From Allocoprococcus sp004560705 (GTDB lineage: Bacteria; Bacillota; Clostridia; Lachnospirales; Lachnospiraceae), in NCBI RefSeq assembly GCF_052065755.1, contig NZ_JBQHTK010000018.1, forward strand, positions 1 through 64,000: a DNA stretch of 64,000 bases, read 5' to 3'. The translations under genes were made by a program, and so were the position numbers. Of this stretch, positions 49,517-58,141 are shown piece by piece (position 1 is the stretch's first letter; each line of letters opens with the position of its first letter). The notes below the pieces were generated by a model. The model was not told where the DNA came from and ran no database searches. It saw only the letters and a list, made by a program, of their open reading frames with translations.

Positions 49517-50863
49517 ATGAATGATACGATATTTAGGGTTCCATCGGGAACAATTATGACGCCGAGTTTATTGGCGGAATACATAGGAAAGCATAAACAG
49601 ATTGTAAACAACCGATATGAAAAGTTGCAAAATGCTTATGAGAATAAATACGAAATATATGATCAGCCGAAGAAGCCGGACTGGAAACCGGATAATCGAA
49701 TCAGTGTTAATTTTGCAAAATATATCGTAGATACATTTAATGGTTTTTTTTGTGGAATACCGATTAAAACAACAAGTGAAAACGAAACAGTTGCAGCTTA
49801 TCTAGAATTTTTGGATCAATACAATGATCAAGACAATGGGAATGCTGAAATATCAAAAATAAGCGATATACACGGAGTTGGACATGAGATGTACTACGTG
49901 GATCCAGGCGGTGAAATTGGTATCACGTATTTATCTCCTATGGAATCATTTTTTATTTTTGATAATTCAATTTTAGAGCGAAAACTGTTTTTTGTGAGGT
50001 ATTACAAAGATGCGGATAATATCGAGCGTGGAAGCTGGTCTGACAGCCGTGTAGTGCAGCATTTTGAAAATGCGGGAACTTATAAATGGACCGGTGAACC
50101 TAAAAAACATGGCTTCGATGGCGTACCGGCATCTGAGTACATCGAAAATGATGAACGTATGGGATTGTTTGAAAGCGCATTGCCCGCAATCAACGCTTAC
50201 AATAAAGCTATTTCTGAGAAAGCCAATGACGTAGATTATTTCGCAGATGCATATATGAAAATACTAGGTCCGAAAATTAATGATGACGACATTCCATACA
50301 TCAGAAGGAATAGAATTATTAATTTCGAAGGCGGTGATGATGGGTCTCCGATGCCAACGGTCGCTTTTCTTGAAAAACCAAATGCAGATACGACTCAGGA
50401 AAATTTAATTAATCGTCTAGAACGTTTGATTTTTCAGATGTCAATGGTAGCTAATATCAGTGATGAAAATTTCGGAACATCTTCTGGAATAGCGCTTAGA
50501 TATAAACTTCAGTCGATGAACAACTTGTTCCGACAAAAAGAAAGAAAGTTTACTTCTGGTATGAATCGCAGATACAAATTGATATTTTCCAATCCAATAT
50601 CGCAGAGTCACGGTGTGAAAAAAGATGATTGGTTAAATATAAAATACCAGTTCACTCCTAATTATCCTGCAAACCTTGCAGAAGAATCCGACATTGCATC
50701 AAAATTGGAGGGTGTTGTGTCAGAAGAGACGAAGCTTAAAGTTTTGTCAATTGTGGATAATGTTTCGGAAGAAATCGGACGGATGAAAAAAGAACAGAAT
50801 AAGATCGGCAATGATGCAGTGATGAATCGAATGTTTGGAGCTGATGCAAATGACAAGCAGTAA
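49517..50863 (+). CDS. Portal protein (SPP1 gp6-like)
   Basis: A 448-residue portal that forms the DNA entry ring. The N-terminal NRYEKLQNAYENKYEIYDQP, ISVNFAKYIVDTFNGFFCGI and GHEMYYVDPGGEIGITYLSP segments are typical of the SPP1-like portal family. A central helical stem region and the C-terminal RLERLIFQMSMVANISDENF also match. It starts at ATG 49517 immediately after terL and overlaps the minor head protein gene. Confidence 0.92.
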   Translation: MNDTIFRVPSGTIMTPSLLAEYIGKHKQIVNNRYEKLQNAYENKYEIYDQPKKPDWKPDNRISVNFAKYIVDTFNGFFCGIPIKTTSENETVAAYLEFLDQYNDQDNGNAEISKISDIHGVGHEMYYVDPGGEIGITYLSPMESFFIFDNSILERKLFFVRYYKDADNIERGSWSDSRVVQHFENAGTYKWTGEPKKHGFDGVPASEYIENDERMGLFESALPAINAYNKAISEKANDVDYFADAYMKILGPKINDDDIPYIRRNRIINFEGGDDGSPMPTVAFLEKPNADTTQENLINRLERLIFQMSMVANISDENFGTSSGIALRYKLQSMNNLFRQKERKFTSGMNRRYKLIFSNPISQSHGVKKDDWLNIKYQFTPNYPANLAEESDIASKLEGVVSEETKLKVLSIVDNVSEEIGRMKKEQNKIGNDAVMNRMFGADANDKQ

Positions 50864-52370
50864 GGAATACTGGCAGAAGCGCGAGGCGGAAAACCTAAAG
50901 AAAAACCTGAAGACCGAAGAAGAGTATTCAAAAGCTATCAATGATTGCTACGAATATATGTTGGATAACATTCAAAAAGAGATTAACGGATTTTATGCAA
51001 AGTATGCCAAAAAAGAAGGAATTACACTGGCAGAAGCAAAGAAGCGTGTCTCTGAACTGGATATCGAAGCATATGAACGAAAGGCAGCAAAGTATGTGAA
51101 AGAAAAAAACTTCTCCGATCAGGCAAATGAGGAGATGCGGCTATATAATCTTACGATGAAGGTAAACCGGTTTGAAATGCTGAAAGCAAATATCGGACTT
51201 GAATTGGTGGACGGGTTTGACGGTTTACAAAAATATTTTGATCAGATTCTGACTGAGAGATCCCTGCAGGAATTCGAACGCATGGCTGGAATCCTTGGAG
51301 GGACGGTGAGGAATAATGCGAAATACGCTCATGCTATTGTGAATGCATCGTTCGCAAATGCAACTTATTCAGATCGTATCTGGATGTATCAGGACATGCT
51401 AAAATCTGAGCTATCAAAACTCTTGATGGAAGGAATGATCCAGGGTAAGAATCCACGGCAGCTCGCTGTGCATATTCGGAAGAGATTCGGAGTATCTGAG
51501 TACAATGCAGAGAGACTTATGCGGACGGAGCTCGCCAGAGTGCAGATAGAAGCTCAGAAGCAGTCTCTTGAGAAGAATGAGTTTGAAGATTATCAATTTA
51601 TTTGCAATGGAACTGCCTGCGGAATATGCAAGGAGCTGAACGGAAAGCATTTTAAGATTAAAGATATGGAAATTGCAGTAAACGCGCCGCCGATGCATCC
51701 GAATTGTCGATGTAGTATAGCCGCTTGGATGGATAGTGAGGAATACGAAGAATGGCTGTATTATTTGGATAATGGCGGAACCACAGAAGAGTGGAACCGG
51801 TCAAGGACTTTTTCAGAAAAAGAAGGGAGTAAACGAAAATACAAGTATAAAAATGCTGTTATCAATACATCTGCAATTAGTTCTGCGGGATACAGAAGAA
51901 AATTTACTGATATCACTGGAGAGAATAAAATCAGCAGATCACTGTGGGAAAATGCTCTTGATATGTTAGAGCATCGTTCTGGAACGGTGTATGAGGATCT
52001 GGCGTTTGTGGATAGTGAGACGGGGAATGCGAAAATTAATAAAAATTATGACAAAGAGAATACAGCTTCTCCAAGTGATAGTATGAAGAAAATGCTGAAA
52101 GAGGCAAAGCCATATACTGTTATTGCTATACACAATCATCCTGGAAGCAGTGTACCGAGTTTTCCCGATATCATGGCGTGCAAAGACAGGAAATATAAAT
52201 ACGGACTGGTTGTTTGTCATGATGGGACGGTTTATAAATATTCTGTTGACAATGAAAGGTTTAATGCGCCAATGGCGGTTTCAGCGCTTGACCTGTTGTT
52301 AAAAGATGGGTATACTAAAAACGTAAAGAAACAGTTAGATGATGCAGGAATCAGTTTGGAGGTGTTTTGA
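50850..52370 (+). CDS. Minor head protein (SPP1 gp7/Mu F-like) with C-terminal JAB peptidase domain
   Basis: A 506-residue protein. The first 300 residues are a head-morphogenesis protein of the Mu F/SPP1 gp7 type (LMEGMIQGKNPRQLAVHIRK, GTACGICKELNGKHFKI and MHPNCRCSIAAW). The last 170 residues are extra: a JAB/MPN (RadC-like) domain with the motif HNHPGSSVPSFPDI and an upstream Glu in YEDLAFVDSE. This pattern (HxHP...S..D) marks zinc-dependent isopeptidases. ATG 50850 is preferred over TTG 50835 because GGAG is spaced to the ATG. The injected minor head protein could carry the domain into the next host; this is inference. Confidence 0.85.
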   Translation: MTSSKEYWQKREAENLKKNLKTEEEYSKAINDCYEYMLDNIQKEINGFYAKYAKKEGITLAEAKKRVSELDIEAYERKAAKYVKEKNFSDQANEEMRLYNLTMKVNRFEMLKANIGLELVDGFDGLQKYFDQILTERSLQEFERMAGILGGTVRNNAKYAHAIVNASFANATYSDRIWMYQDMLKSELSKLLMEGMIQGKNPRQLAVHIRKRFGVSEYNAERLMRTELARVQIEAQKQSLEKNEFEDYQFICNGTACGICKELNGKHFKIKDMEIAVNAPPMHPNCRCSIAAWMDSEEYEEWLYYLDNGGTTEEWNRSRTFSEKEGSKRKYKYKNAVINTSAISSAGYRRKFTDITGENKISRSLWENALDMLEHRSGTVYEDLAFVDSETGNAKINKNYDKENTASPSDSMKKMLKEAKPYTVIAIHNHPGSSVPSFPDIMACKDRKYKYGLVVCHDGTVYKYSVDNERFNAPMAVSALDLLLKDGYTKNVKKQLDDAGISLEVF

Positions 52371-52543
52371 TGGATAGAGAAAAAGAATATCAAAGAATTT
52401 GCGAAAAGCTTGGGTTTATTCCGTCAGAATACAAGTATGATGGACCTAGTTCGGAAGATGACACATGGATCAACCCTTTTTCGGTATTAACAGTCGAGGA
52501 AAACAAATTTTTATATGAAAACGGATATTTAAACAAACAGTAG
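52370..52543 (+). CDS. 57-residue protein coupled to the JAB-domain head gene
   Basis: ATG 52370 overlaps the previous stop (TGATG), with GGAGGTG 5 bases upstream. The product is acidic (MDREKEYQRICEKLGFIPSE, YEENGYLNKQ-type tail) with no membrane helix. It is followed by a terminator, so it closes the packaging operon. Its tight coupling to the JAB-domain gene suggests a partner, for example an inhibitor; no family recognised. Confidence 0.55.
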   Translation: MDREKEYQRICEKLGFIPSEYKYDGPSSEDDTWINPFSVLTVEENKFLYENGYLNKQ

Positions 52544-52544
52544 A

Positions 52545-52577
52545 TACCACCAGTCAGTAATTGACCGGTGGTATTTT
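52545..52577 (+). terminator. Terminator after the head-protein pair
   Basis: TACCACCAGTCA pairs with TGACCGGTGGTA (one mismatch), then TTTTTAT. It interrupts the late operon between minor head and the following genes. Confidence 0.75.
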
Positions 52578-52600
52578 TATACCCATTTTAAGGAGGAGCT

Positions 52601-52951
52601 ATGAAGATAGTAAATATACTCGGAACTAATTACAATATTAAATTTGTGGATGAATTCCCGGATTATCTAAGTGAAGTTGGAGAAAATGCCGGAGGCCTTT
52701 GCAATAGGCATGACAGAGATATTTGGATTAAAAGATGCAATGACAAAGATATGACAGCTACGGGAAGGGAGCGATGCGATAAAGATGTCCTCAGGCATGA
52801 GATCATCCATGCGTATTTGTCTGAGAGTGGGCTGTCCGCAAATGCTTCTCACTACTACGGATCATGGGCAGAAAATGAAGAGATGGTGGATTGGTTTGCA
52901 ATCCAGTCTCCGAAGATATTCCAGACATTTAAAGAAGTTGATTGCCTGTGA
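52601..52951 (+). CDS. HExxH zinc metallopeptidase-like phage protein
   Basis: A 116-residue protein with HEIIHAYLSESGL, the zinc-binding HExxH motif, about two-thirds into the sequence, then WAENEEMVDWFAIQSP, which offers a third acidic ligand. It is a common small phage gene of Firmicutes, resembling gp-SprT-like peptidases. Ribosome site AAGGAGG precedes ATG 52601. Target unknown; it lies between head-protein and Prp genes. Confidence 0.7.
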   Translation: MKIVNILGTNYNIKFVDEFPDYLSEVGENAGGLCNRHDRDIWIKRCNDKDMTATGRERCDKDVLRHEIIHAYLSESGLSANASHYYGSWAENEEMVDWFAIQSPKIFQTFKEVDCL

Positions 52952-53157
52952 AGCGCTCGTACACCATAACAAAAGATTCGGATATGCTGGCGCCCCAGTG
53001 GCTGGCATTACGGATAAATTACAGAACAATAAGATTTGTGTATCGTGTTATTGACGGTGCATCACATTTGAAAGGAGTGATGATTGGCGATGAGATTGCG
53101 GAAATTGGAGATGCAGTATGTTTTGACGGCAAGCGGTTATCAGTAGAAAGGCGGTGA
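52948..53157 (+). CDS. Small hypothetical phage protein
   Basis: A protein of about 69 residues starting at GTG 52948, which overlaps the previous stop, with TTG 52942 as an alternative. It is basic and beta-rich (IRFVYRVIDGASHLKGVMIG, AEIGDAVCFDGKRLSVERR). No motif recognised. Confidence 0.5.
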   Translation: MKRSYTITKDSDMLAPQWLALRINYRTIRFVYRVIDGASHLKGVMIGDEIAEIGDAVCFDGKRLSVERR

Positions 53158-53210
53158 TCCAAAGTCTCCCACCGGTAGGGAATGACCGGAAGAGAAAGGA
53201 GAGATGCTAC

Positions 53211-53498
53211 TTGATTGTAGTAAATGTCCGAGAGGGCGAGATTGATATTTCCGGACACGCAGGGTATGCGACATACGGATATGATATTGTATGTAGCGCG
53301 GTATCGTGTTTATTTCAGAATTTGATTGCTTCGATTGAAGCATTGACGGATGATGATATCGAATACGATATCGATAATGGAAATTGCAGAATGATATACA
53401 AGAATTTATCAGGTGTAAGCAAAACTCTGGTGGATTCTTTTTTTATCGGCATATGTATGATTTCTCGTGAGTTCCCGGATAATGTCCGGATTGATTAA
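53211..53498 (+). CDS. prp: Prp-type cysteine protease
   Basis: A 95-residue cysteine protease of the Prp family, which trims N-termini of ribosomal protein L27 and of phage capsid or scaffold proteins. The catalytic signature is HAGYATYGYDIVCSAVSCLF (His and Cys). TTG 53211 is chosen because AAAGGAG lies 8 bases upstream and it yields the family's normal start. Both the scaffold and the major capsid protein encoded just downstream begin with a Prp-like cleavage motif, so they are its likely substrates. Confidence 0.85.
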   Translation: MIVVNVREGEIDISGHAGYATYGYDIVCSAVSCLFQNLIASIEALTDDDIEYDIDNGNCRMIYKNLSGVSKTLVDSFFIGICMISREFPDNVRID

Positions 53499-53628
53499 CG
53501 AGCAGGCATGGAACTCAATAAAAGCTATGGAAGTTAGGCGTGGAAACTATAAACTACGGGTGAGCAGGCGTGAGACTCGAAAATCCTTACGGAAATCAAT
53601 GACAGATTCAAAAACGGAGGCTAACAAA

Positions 53629-54249
53629 ATGAATTTTAGAAAAATAGAACGTACATTTACGAAAAAGCAGCTGAGAAAAATGAGCTTACAGTTATTTGCT
53701 GATCCAACGCCGGATCCAGATCCGGAACCTAAACCCGAACCAACTCCTGATCCAGGTCCAAAGCCAGGGGAAAAGAAGTACACAGATGATGATCTTAATA
53801 GAATTATCGATCAAAAATTCGCTGAGTGGCAGAAAAAGCAGGAAAAGAAAGTTACTGAAGCCGAGAAGCTGGGAAATATGACAGCTGAGGAAAAGGCAGA
53901 AAAGCGAATGAAGGAACTTGAAGCTCGAATTCAGAAGTACGAGAGAGAATCTACGCGTACCGAAATGATGAATCAGGCAAGGGCGATTTTGCAGGATGAT
54001 GATATCAATGTAAGCGATCGGCTTCTGGAAAGTCTTGTGAAAGACGATGCGGAATCTACTAAAAGCGCAGTAGAAGAATTCGCAGCACTGTTTCGTGCAG
54101 AAGTTGGAAAGGCTGTAAAGGAAGCACTGAAAGGCGACGAACCAAAATCAGGAGGGGCTTCAAAACTAACCAAAGAGCAGATTCTCGCTGTAAAAGATCG
54201 TACTGAGAGACAGCGCCTTATTCGCGAAAATATGAGTTTATTTAAATAA
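53629..54249 (+). CDS. Phage scaffold protein (DUF4355-like)
   Basis: A 206-residue assembly scaffold. Its N-terminus contains KMSLQLFAD, a Prp-type site (LNLQFFA in L27). A Pro/Asp/Glu repeat (PDPDPEPKPEPTPDPGPKPG) leads into a long coiled coil (FAEWQKKQEKKVTEAEKLGN, EKRMKELEARIQKYERESTR) and a C-terminal capsid-binding tail. ATG 53629 has GGAGG upstream; the longer frame back to 53467 overlaps prp and has no ribosome site. It lies directly before the capsid gene, as scaffolds do. Confidence 0.85.
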   Translation: MNFRKIERTFTKKQLRKMSLQLFADPTPDPDPEPKPEPTPDPGPKPGEKKYTDDDLNRIIDQKFAEWQKKQEKKVTEAEKLGNMTAEEKAEKRMKELEARIQKYERESTRTEMMNQARAILQDDDINVSDRLLESLVKDDAESTKSAVEEFAALFRAEVGKAVKEALKGDEPKSGGASKLTKEQILAVKDRTERQRLIRENMSLFK

Positions 54250-54265
54250 TAGGAGGAATAAAAAT

Positions 54266-55165
54266 ATGAAAATGAAAGATATGAAGCTGCAGATTTTTGC
54301 AGCACCGGAAAATGAAGTAGTGGCCACGGATTTGGAACCGGCAATTTCGGTAGACTTTACTACTAGATTAAGCTCGAATATTACGGAACTTCAGAATTTG
54401 CTTGGGATTGCAGATCTTGAGCCAATGTCTGCTGGTACATTGATTAAAGTATATAAGATGGAACAGGTGAATACTCCGGAACAGGTAGCGGAAGGAGAAA
54501 CTATTCCGCTGACCAAAATTAACAGAAAGCTTGCAAAAACCGTTGAGTTAAGCCTCAATAAATACCGCAAGCAGACAACTGCGGAGGCAATACAGAAAGT
54601 AGGCAGAAATATTGCAATCAACCAGACAGATGAGAAGCTGGTTTCTGGAATCCGAAAAGATATAAAGAAAAACTTTTATAATGTTCTTCTTACTGGTACC
54701 GGCTCTACTGTAGGAACCACTCTTCAGGGTGCGCTTGCAGCAGGATGGGGAAAAGTGAAGAAATTTTACGAGGATGAAGATGCGACACCTGTATTTTTTG
54801 TTTCTTCAGATGACGTTGCAGAATATCTTGGTTCTGCGCAGATTACAATGCAGACTGCGTTCGGCTGGACATACATTGAAAATTTCCTTGGACTTGGAAC
54901 TGCGATTGTAACGCCAGCTTTGGCAAAAGGAAAAACAATTGCTACGGCAAAGGAGAATTTAAGGGGTGCTTATGTGCCGGCAGGAAGTGGCGATCTGGCG
55001 CAGTCGTTTAATCTTACTTCAGATACTACGGGGCTCGTGGGTATGACGCATCAAATCGCTGCCGATAATGCGTCAATTACAACATTAATTATGTCGGGAG
55101 TTGTATTCTATGCAGAACTTCTGGATGGAGTAGTAATCTCAACTATCACACCGGCAGGAGCATAG
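54266..55165 (+). CDS. Major capsid protein (HK97 fold)
   Basis: A 299-residue capsid protein. The N-terminal KLQIFAAPENEV looks like a Prp cleavage site. HK97-type features follow: DLEPAISVDFTTRLSSNITE, EQVAEGETIPLTKINRKLAK, VELSLNKYRKQTTAEAI and C-terminal MTHQIAADNASITTLIMSGV. AGGAGG precedes ATG 54266. It follows the scaffold by 16 bases, standard head order. Confidence 0.9.
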   Translation: MKMKDMKLQIFAAPENEVVATDLEPAISVDFTTRLSSNITELQNLLGIADLEPMSAGTLIKVYKMEQVNTPEQVAEGETIPLTKINRKLAKTVELSLNKYRKQTTAEAIQKVGRNIAINQTDEKLVSGIRKDIKKNFYNVLLTGTGSTVGTTLQGALAAGWGKVKKFYEDEDATPVFFVSSDDVAEYLGSAQITMQTAFGWTYIENFLGLGTAIVTPALAKGKTIATAKENLRGAYVPAGSGDLAQSFNLTSDTTGLVGMTHQIAADNASITTLIMSGVVFYAELLDGVVISTITPAGA

Positions 55166-55178
55166 GAGGTAACGGAAT

Positions 55179-55463
55179 ATGTATAGAGTCATTAAAGCAT
55201 TTGCTGATTTGCAGGATGTAAAGAAAACCAAAAGCGGAGATCTGTACCATGAATATGAAATCGGAGATGAGTATCCACGGAAAGGTCTCAAGCCTTCCGA
55301 GGAAAGAATTGCCGAGCTTTCCGGAAGTAACAATCTGCAGAAAACTCCGCTGATTGAACTTGTCGAAGAGGAAAATCCAGAGACACCGAAAGAAGCGGCA
55401 AAGGACGAAAACCAGGATCCCAGTCCGAAAAAGGCGAAGTCTGGAAAAAGTGCAGCGGAGTAG
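55179..55463 (+). CDS. Small head-region protein
   Basis: A 94-residue protein with an ordered N-terminal part (YRVIKAFADLQDVKKTKSGD) and a Lys/Glu/Pro-rich disordered tail. Such proteins lie between capsid and connector genes in many siphoviruses and may be a capsid decoration or connector accessory. GGAGG precedes ATG 55179. Confidence 0.65.
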   Translation: MYRVIKAFADLQDVKKTKSGDLYHEYEIGDEYPRKGLKPSEERIAELSGSNNLQKTPLIELVEEENPETPKEAAKDENQDPSPKKAKSGKSAAE

Positions 55464-55471
55464 GTGATTGA

Positions 55472-55813
55472 ATGTCAATATTTGAAGATGTAAAACTGTT
55501 AGTCGATGTGGATTCCGGAGAATCCGGATTGGATGACAAGATAGATCTGATAATAAAACATGCAAAACGGCAGGTGCTTCTTCGCCTGCCGTCTGACATT
55601 GAAGAAGTGCCGCCTGAACTGGAATATATTGTGTGTGAGGTTTCCGTTGCAAGATTTAACCGCCTCGGGAACGAGGGAATGTCAAGTTACAGCCAGGAAG
55701 GAGAAAGTATTTCCTTTGACGATGCTAATGACATCGATGCATACGATTCTGACATTAAGGAATGGATTGCAAGGCGCGAAGGAAAGAAAAGAGGAGTGCT
55801 GAGGTTTATATGA
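55472..55813 (+). CDS. Head-tail connector protein (gp6-like)
   Basis: A 113-residue DNA-packaging/connector protein of the HK97 gp6/SPP1 gp15 type: SIFEDVKLLVDVDSGESG, KHAKRQVLLRLPSDIEEVPP, YIVCEVSVARFNRLGNEGMS. It forms the ring below the portal. Stop overlaps the next start (ATGA). Confidence 0.85.
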   Translation: MSIFEDVKLLVDVDSGESGLDDKIDLIIKHAKRQVLLRLPSDIEEVPPELEYIVCEVSVARFNRLGNEGMSSYSQEGESISFDDANDIDAYDSDIKEWIARREGKKRGVLRFI

Positions 55814-56118
55814 GATACAACACACCGATTATCTTTGTTAAGAGCGGGCGGAAGGAATATGATCCGGACAATGGGGTATGGAACGAGGAAAAGAGCATCC
55901 GGGAAAAGAAGTATGCTAATGTAACACACATGAATAGCGAGAGGCAGCAAGCTGTGTTCGGCGATGTTAAACCGAACCGCTATGTCGTTCGTCTGCAAAG
56001 AGCATTCGACCGGCCGTACGATTATATCGAAATGGAAGGAAAAGCATATACAGTCGATACGGATCGTTATCCGACTGATAGATGCAGCTTTGTGGTGACG
56101 GAAAATGGCGGAAATTAA
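55810..56118 (+). CDS. Head closure/head-tail stopper protein
   Basis: A 102-residue protein (YNTPIIFVKSGRKEYDPDNG, QQAVFGDVKPNRYVVRLQRA, DYIEMEGKAYTVDTDRYPTD), matching the short beta-rich stopper placed after the gp6-like connector. ATG 55810 overlaps the previous stop. It overlaps the next gene by 14 bases. Confidence 0.75.
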   Translation: MRYNTPIIFVKSGRKEYDPDNGVWNEEKSIREKKYANVTHMNSERQQAVFGDVKPNRYVVRLQRAFDRPYDYIEMEGKAYTVDTDRYPTDRCSFVVTENGGN

Positions 56119-56452
56119 GATTGTTGGATTAGATAAACTGGAAAAACAGCTGCGAAAGAATGTAACCCTGAATGATGTTAAAAAGGTTGTACGCATGAAT
56201 GGTATGGGGCTACAGCAGAAAATACAGGATAATGCAGACTTCAAGAAGGGATATCAGACTGGCGAAACAAAGCGGAGCGTTGATTTAGAGATAACTGACG
56301 GAGGAATGACGGCAGAATCAGGTCCAACAACAGAGTATTCACCGTATCTGGAATATGGTACAAGATTCATGGATGCACAACCGTTCGTAAAGCCCGCGCT
56401 TGACGAGCAGGAAGCAAAATTCCAAGCAGATATGAAAAAGCTGTTGAGGTAG
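56105..56452 (+). CDS. HK97 gp10-like tail/neck protein
   Basis: A 115-residue protein of the HK97 gp10 family. The signatures are GLDKLEKQLRKNVTLNDVKK, TGETKRSVDLEITDGGMTAE, SPYLEYGTRFMDAQPFVKPA (YxxYxExGTrxmxaqPFlxPA). It links the head closure to the tail terminator. Its order between stopper and terminator is standard. Confidence 0.9.
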   Translation: MAEIKIVGLDKLEKQLRKNVTLNDVKKVVRMNGMGLQQKIQDNADFKKGYQTGETKRSVDLEITDGGMTAESGPTTEYSPYLEYGTRFMDAQPFVKPALDEQEAKFQADMKKLLR

Positions 56453-56461
56453 GAGGGAGTC

Positions 56462-56851
56462 ATGAGAACTGCAGAACAGGCAATACATGATGCAATATGG
56501 AAGCTCCTATCCGGGAAGCTGGATAAAAAGGTGTATGAGAGCAGGCCTATGAACGATGTTGGATATCCGTTTGCGGACTTAGGTGATTTTCAGACGAAAT
56601 ATACCGGAACAAAGTCAGGCGTTTTATCCCAAGTATCTATCAATTTGAATATCTGGGATACAGAAATGAACCGTAAGAAAGTATCTGAACTATGCAATGA
56701 TTTGTTCTATGAAGCAACGAATATGCAAGATGCTTATGGATTCAAGGTTTCTCTCAGGGTTAATGATTCCGGCATACAGATCAATCAGGATAGGACAGTA
56801 ACCCCACCGGTATGGAGGGGCATGGTAAATTTAGTATTTGATATTTTATAG
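56462..56851 (+). CDS. Tail terminator protein (DUF3168-like)
   Basis: A 129-residue protein (EQAIHDAIWKLLSGKLDKKV, PFADLGDFQTKYTGTKSGVL, NIWDTEMNRKKVSELCNDLF) matching the gp17/DUF3168 tail-terminator fold. It caps the tail tube at the neck. Located between gp10-like and major tail protein genes. Confidence 0.8.
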   Translation: MRTAEQAIHDAIWKLLSGKLDKKVYESRPMNDVGYPFADLGDFQTKYTGTKSGVLSQVSINLNIWDTEMNRKKVSELCNDLFYEATNMQDAYGFKVSLRVNDSGIQINQDRTVTPPVWRGMVNLVFDIL

Positions 56852-56860
56852 GAGGACGAT

Positions 56861-57367
56861 ATGGGAGCAATTAAAGGTAAACGAATTATTTATCTGTACA
56901 GGCTTTTGAGCGAAGCAGCAACCAGTGATGCAACTGCGATTGCATTCACAACAGAAAACAGCCGATCAAAGTCAAGAGATTCAGATACAGTAGACACAAA
57001 GGATGGGTCCATTCGCGTTCCTGGCGAACTGGAAACAGAAATTAGTGCAGCGGCTATTTTTGCAAGCGAAAATGATGAAATGATTGCAAAGATTGAGAAG
57101 GCAATTGATGACGGCGAAAAGATGGAGATCTGGGAGGTGAATCTGGATAAGCCAGGAACAGATACGAATTCAGGAAAGTTTGCAGCAAAGTATTTTCTTG
57201 GATACGTGACCAATTTTGAGCTTTCTTCAAATTCAGAAGACCATGCCGAGGCATCTATAGACTTTGGAATTGAAGGAAAAGGCGCTGACGGATATGCAAC
57301 AGTGACAGACGAACAGCAGGCGATTGCCGAATATGTATTTAAGGATACGAAGAAAACGAGAGCATAA
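56861..57367 (+). CDS. Major tail (tube) protein
   Basis: A 168-residue tail tube subunit of the TP901-1/phi-type family (GKRIIYLYRLLSEAATSDAT, SRSKSRDSDTVDTKDGSIRV, YVTNFELSSNSEDHAEASID). AGGAGG-like site before ATG 56861. The tube protein precedes the tail chaperone genes as usual. Confidence 0.9.
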   Translation: MGAIKGKRIIYLYRLLSEAATSDATAIAFTTENSRSKSRDSDTVDTKDGSIRVPGELETEISAAAIFASENDEMIAKIEKAIDDGEKMEIWEVNLDKPGTDTNSGKFAAKYFLGYVTNFELSSNSEDHAEASIDFGIEGKGADGYATVTDEQQAIAEYVFKDTKKTRA

Positions 57368-57382
57368 GGGGGAAAATAAAAG

Positions 57383-57793
57383 ATGTATGAATTAGAAATG
57401 AATGGCCAGATGGTGAAGTTTAATTTCGGAATGGGATTCCTCAGGGAGATTAACAAAACAGTTACGGTTCCTGTCGACGGCATGAAAGATATGAAACAGA
57501 ATGTGGGGCTCAGATACACGGTTGGGCGTTTGAACGATTATGATGTCGAAGCACTGGTGGAGGTTTTGTTCATGGCAAATAAGGGCTGCGATCCGAGAAT
57601 CACTATGGATGGACTGGATGCCTTTATTAATGACGAAAATACAGATATTGACGAGGTATTTGAGAAAACGCTGGGTTTCTTAAAGAAAGCAAATGCTACG
57701 AAGAATGCGACACTGGATGCACTGAACGCTATCGAGAAGGAGAAAGCGAAGCGGGAAGCGATGGAAAAAATGAGGATGGAATCAATGATGTAA
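57383..57793 (+). CDS. Tail assembly chaperone (gpG-like)
   Basis: A 136-residue chaperone, analogue of lambda gpG (MYELEMNGQMVKFNFGMGFL, DYDVEALVEVLFMANKGCDP, LDAFINDENTDIDEVFEKTL). It ends with a Lys/Glu/Met-rich tail at TAA 57793. Within the last codons the run GGAAAAAATG (57763-57772) permits a -1 shift into the following frame, giving a longer gpGT-type product. Confidence 0.85.
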   Translation: MYELEMNGQMVKFNFGMGFLREINKTVTVPVDGMKDMKQNVGLRYTVGRLNDYDVEALVEVLFMANKGCDPRITMDGLDAFINDENTDIDEVFEKTLGFLKKANATKNATLDALNAIEKEKAKREAMEKMRMESMM

Positions 57794-58140
57794 CGATCGA
57801 GGAATTCTACCATGATGTTGCCGTAGACTGTTTCCGGTATTTAGGATTCAAAAGCATTGCTGAGGTGGACCGACTTACAATTCCAGAATATGAACTTATG
57901 ATGGAAGCCTACCAGTTGAAAATGGTTGATGACAATTACCATGTGCACTGGCAGGCTTTCCTTAATTTCGCAGCACAGGCAAAGAAGAAAGTCGGAAAGC
58001 ATAAGCAGAAACCAGCTTTCAGTAGTTTTGATAAGTTTTTTGATTATGAGTCAGAACTGAAAAAGGTGAAAGGTAAGAAGGCTCAAAAGAAAGAACGGTT
58101 TTCCGGAATCGGAAAATTATTAAGGAAGGAGGGCGCATAG
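57383..58140 (+). CDS. Tail assembly chaperone fusion (gpGT-like), by likely -1 frameshift
   Basis: In the -1 frame the region from before 57770 is open and continues (NEDGINDVTIEEFYHDVAVD, CFRYLGFKSIAEVDRLTIPE) to TAG 58138-58140. That frame has no start codon with a ribosome site early on, as expected of a T-extension. A slip on the six-A run 57765-57770 would fuse gpG and the extension to about 252 residues. The C-terminal part (QAKKKVGKHKQKPAFSSFDK) is the typical tape-measure-binding T domain. Confidence 0.75.
57763..57772 (+). promoter_or_regulatory. Likely -1 programmed frameshift slippery site
   Basis: GGAAAAAATG with zero-frame codons GAA-AAA-ATG and six consecutive A. Lys-tRNA on AAA can re-pair one base back with full match. 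It is not a perfect XXXYYYZ heptamer; the position just before the gpG stop and the open -1 frame give the support. Confidence 0.6.
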
Positions 58141-58141
58141 C

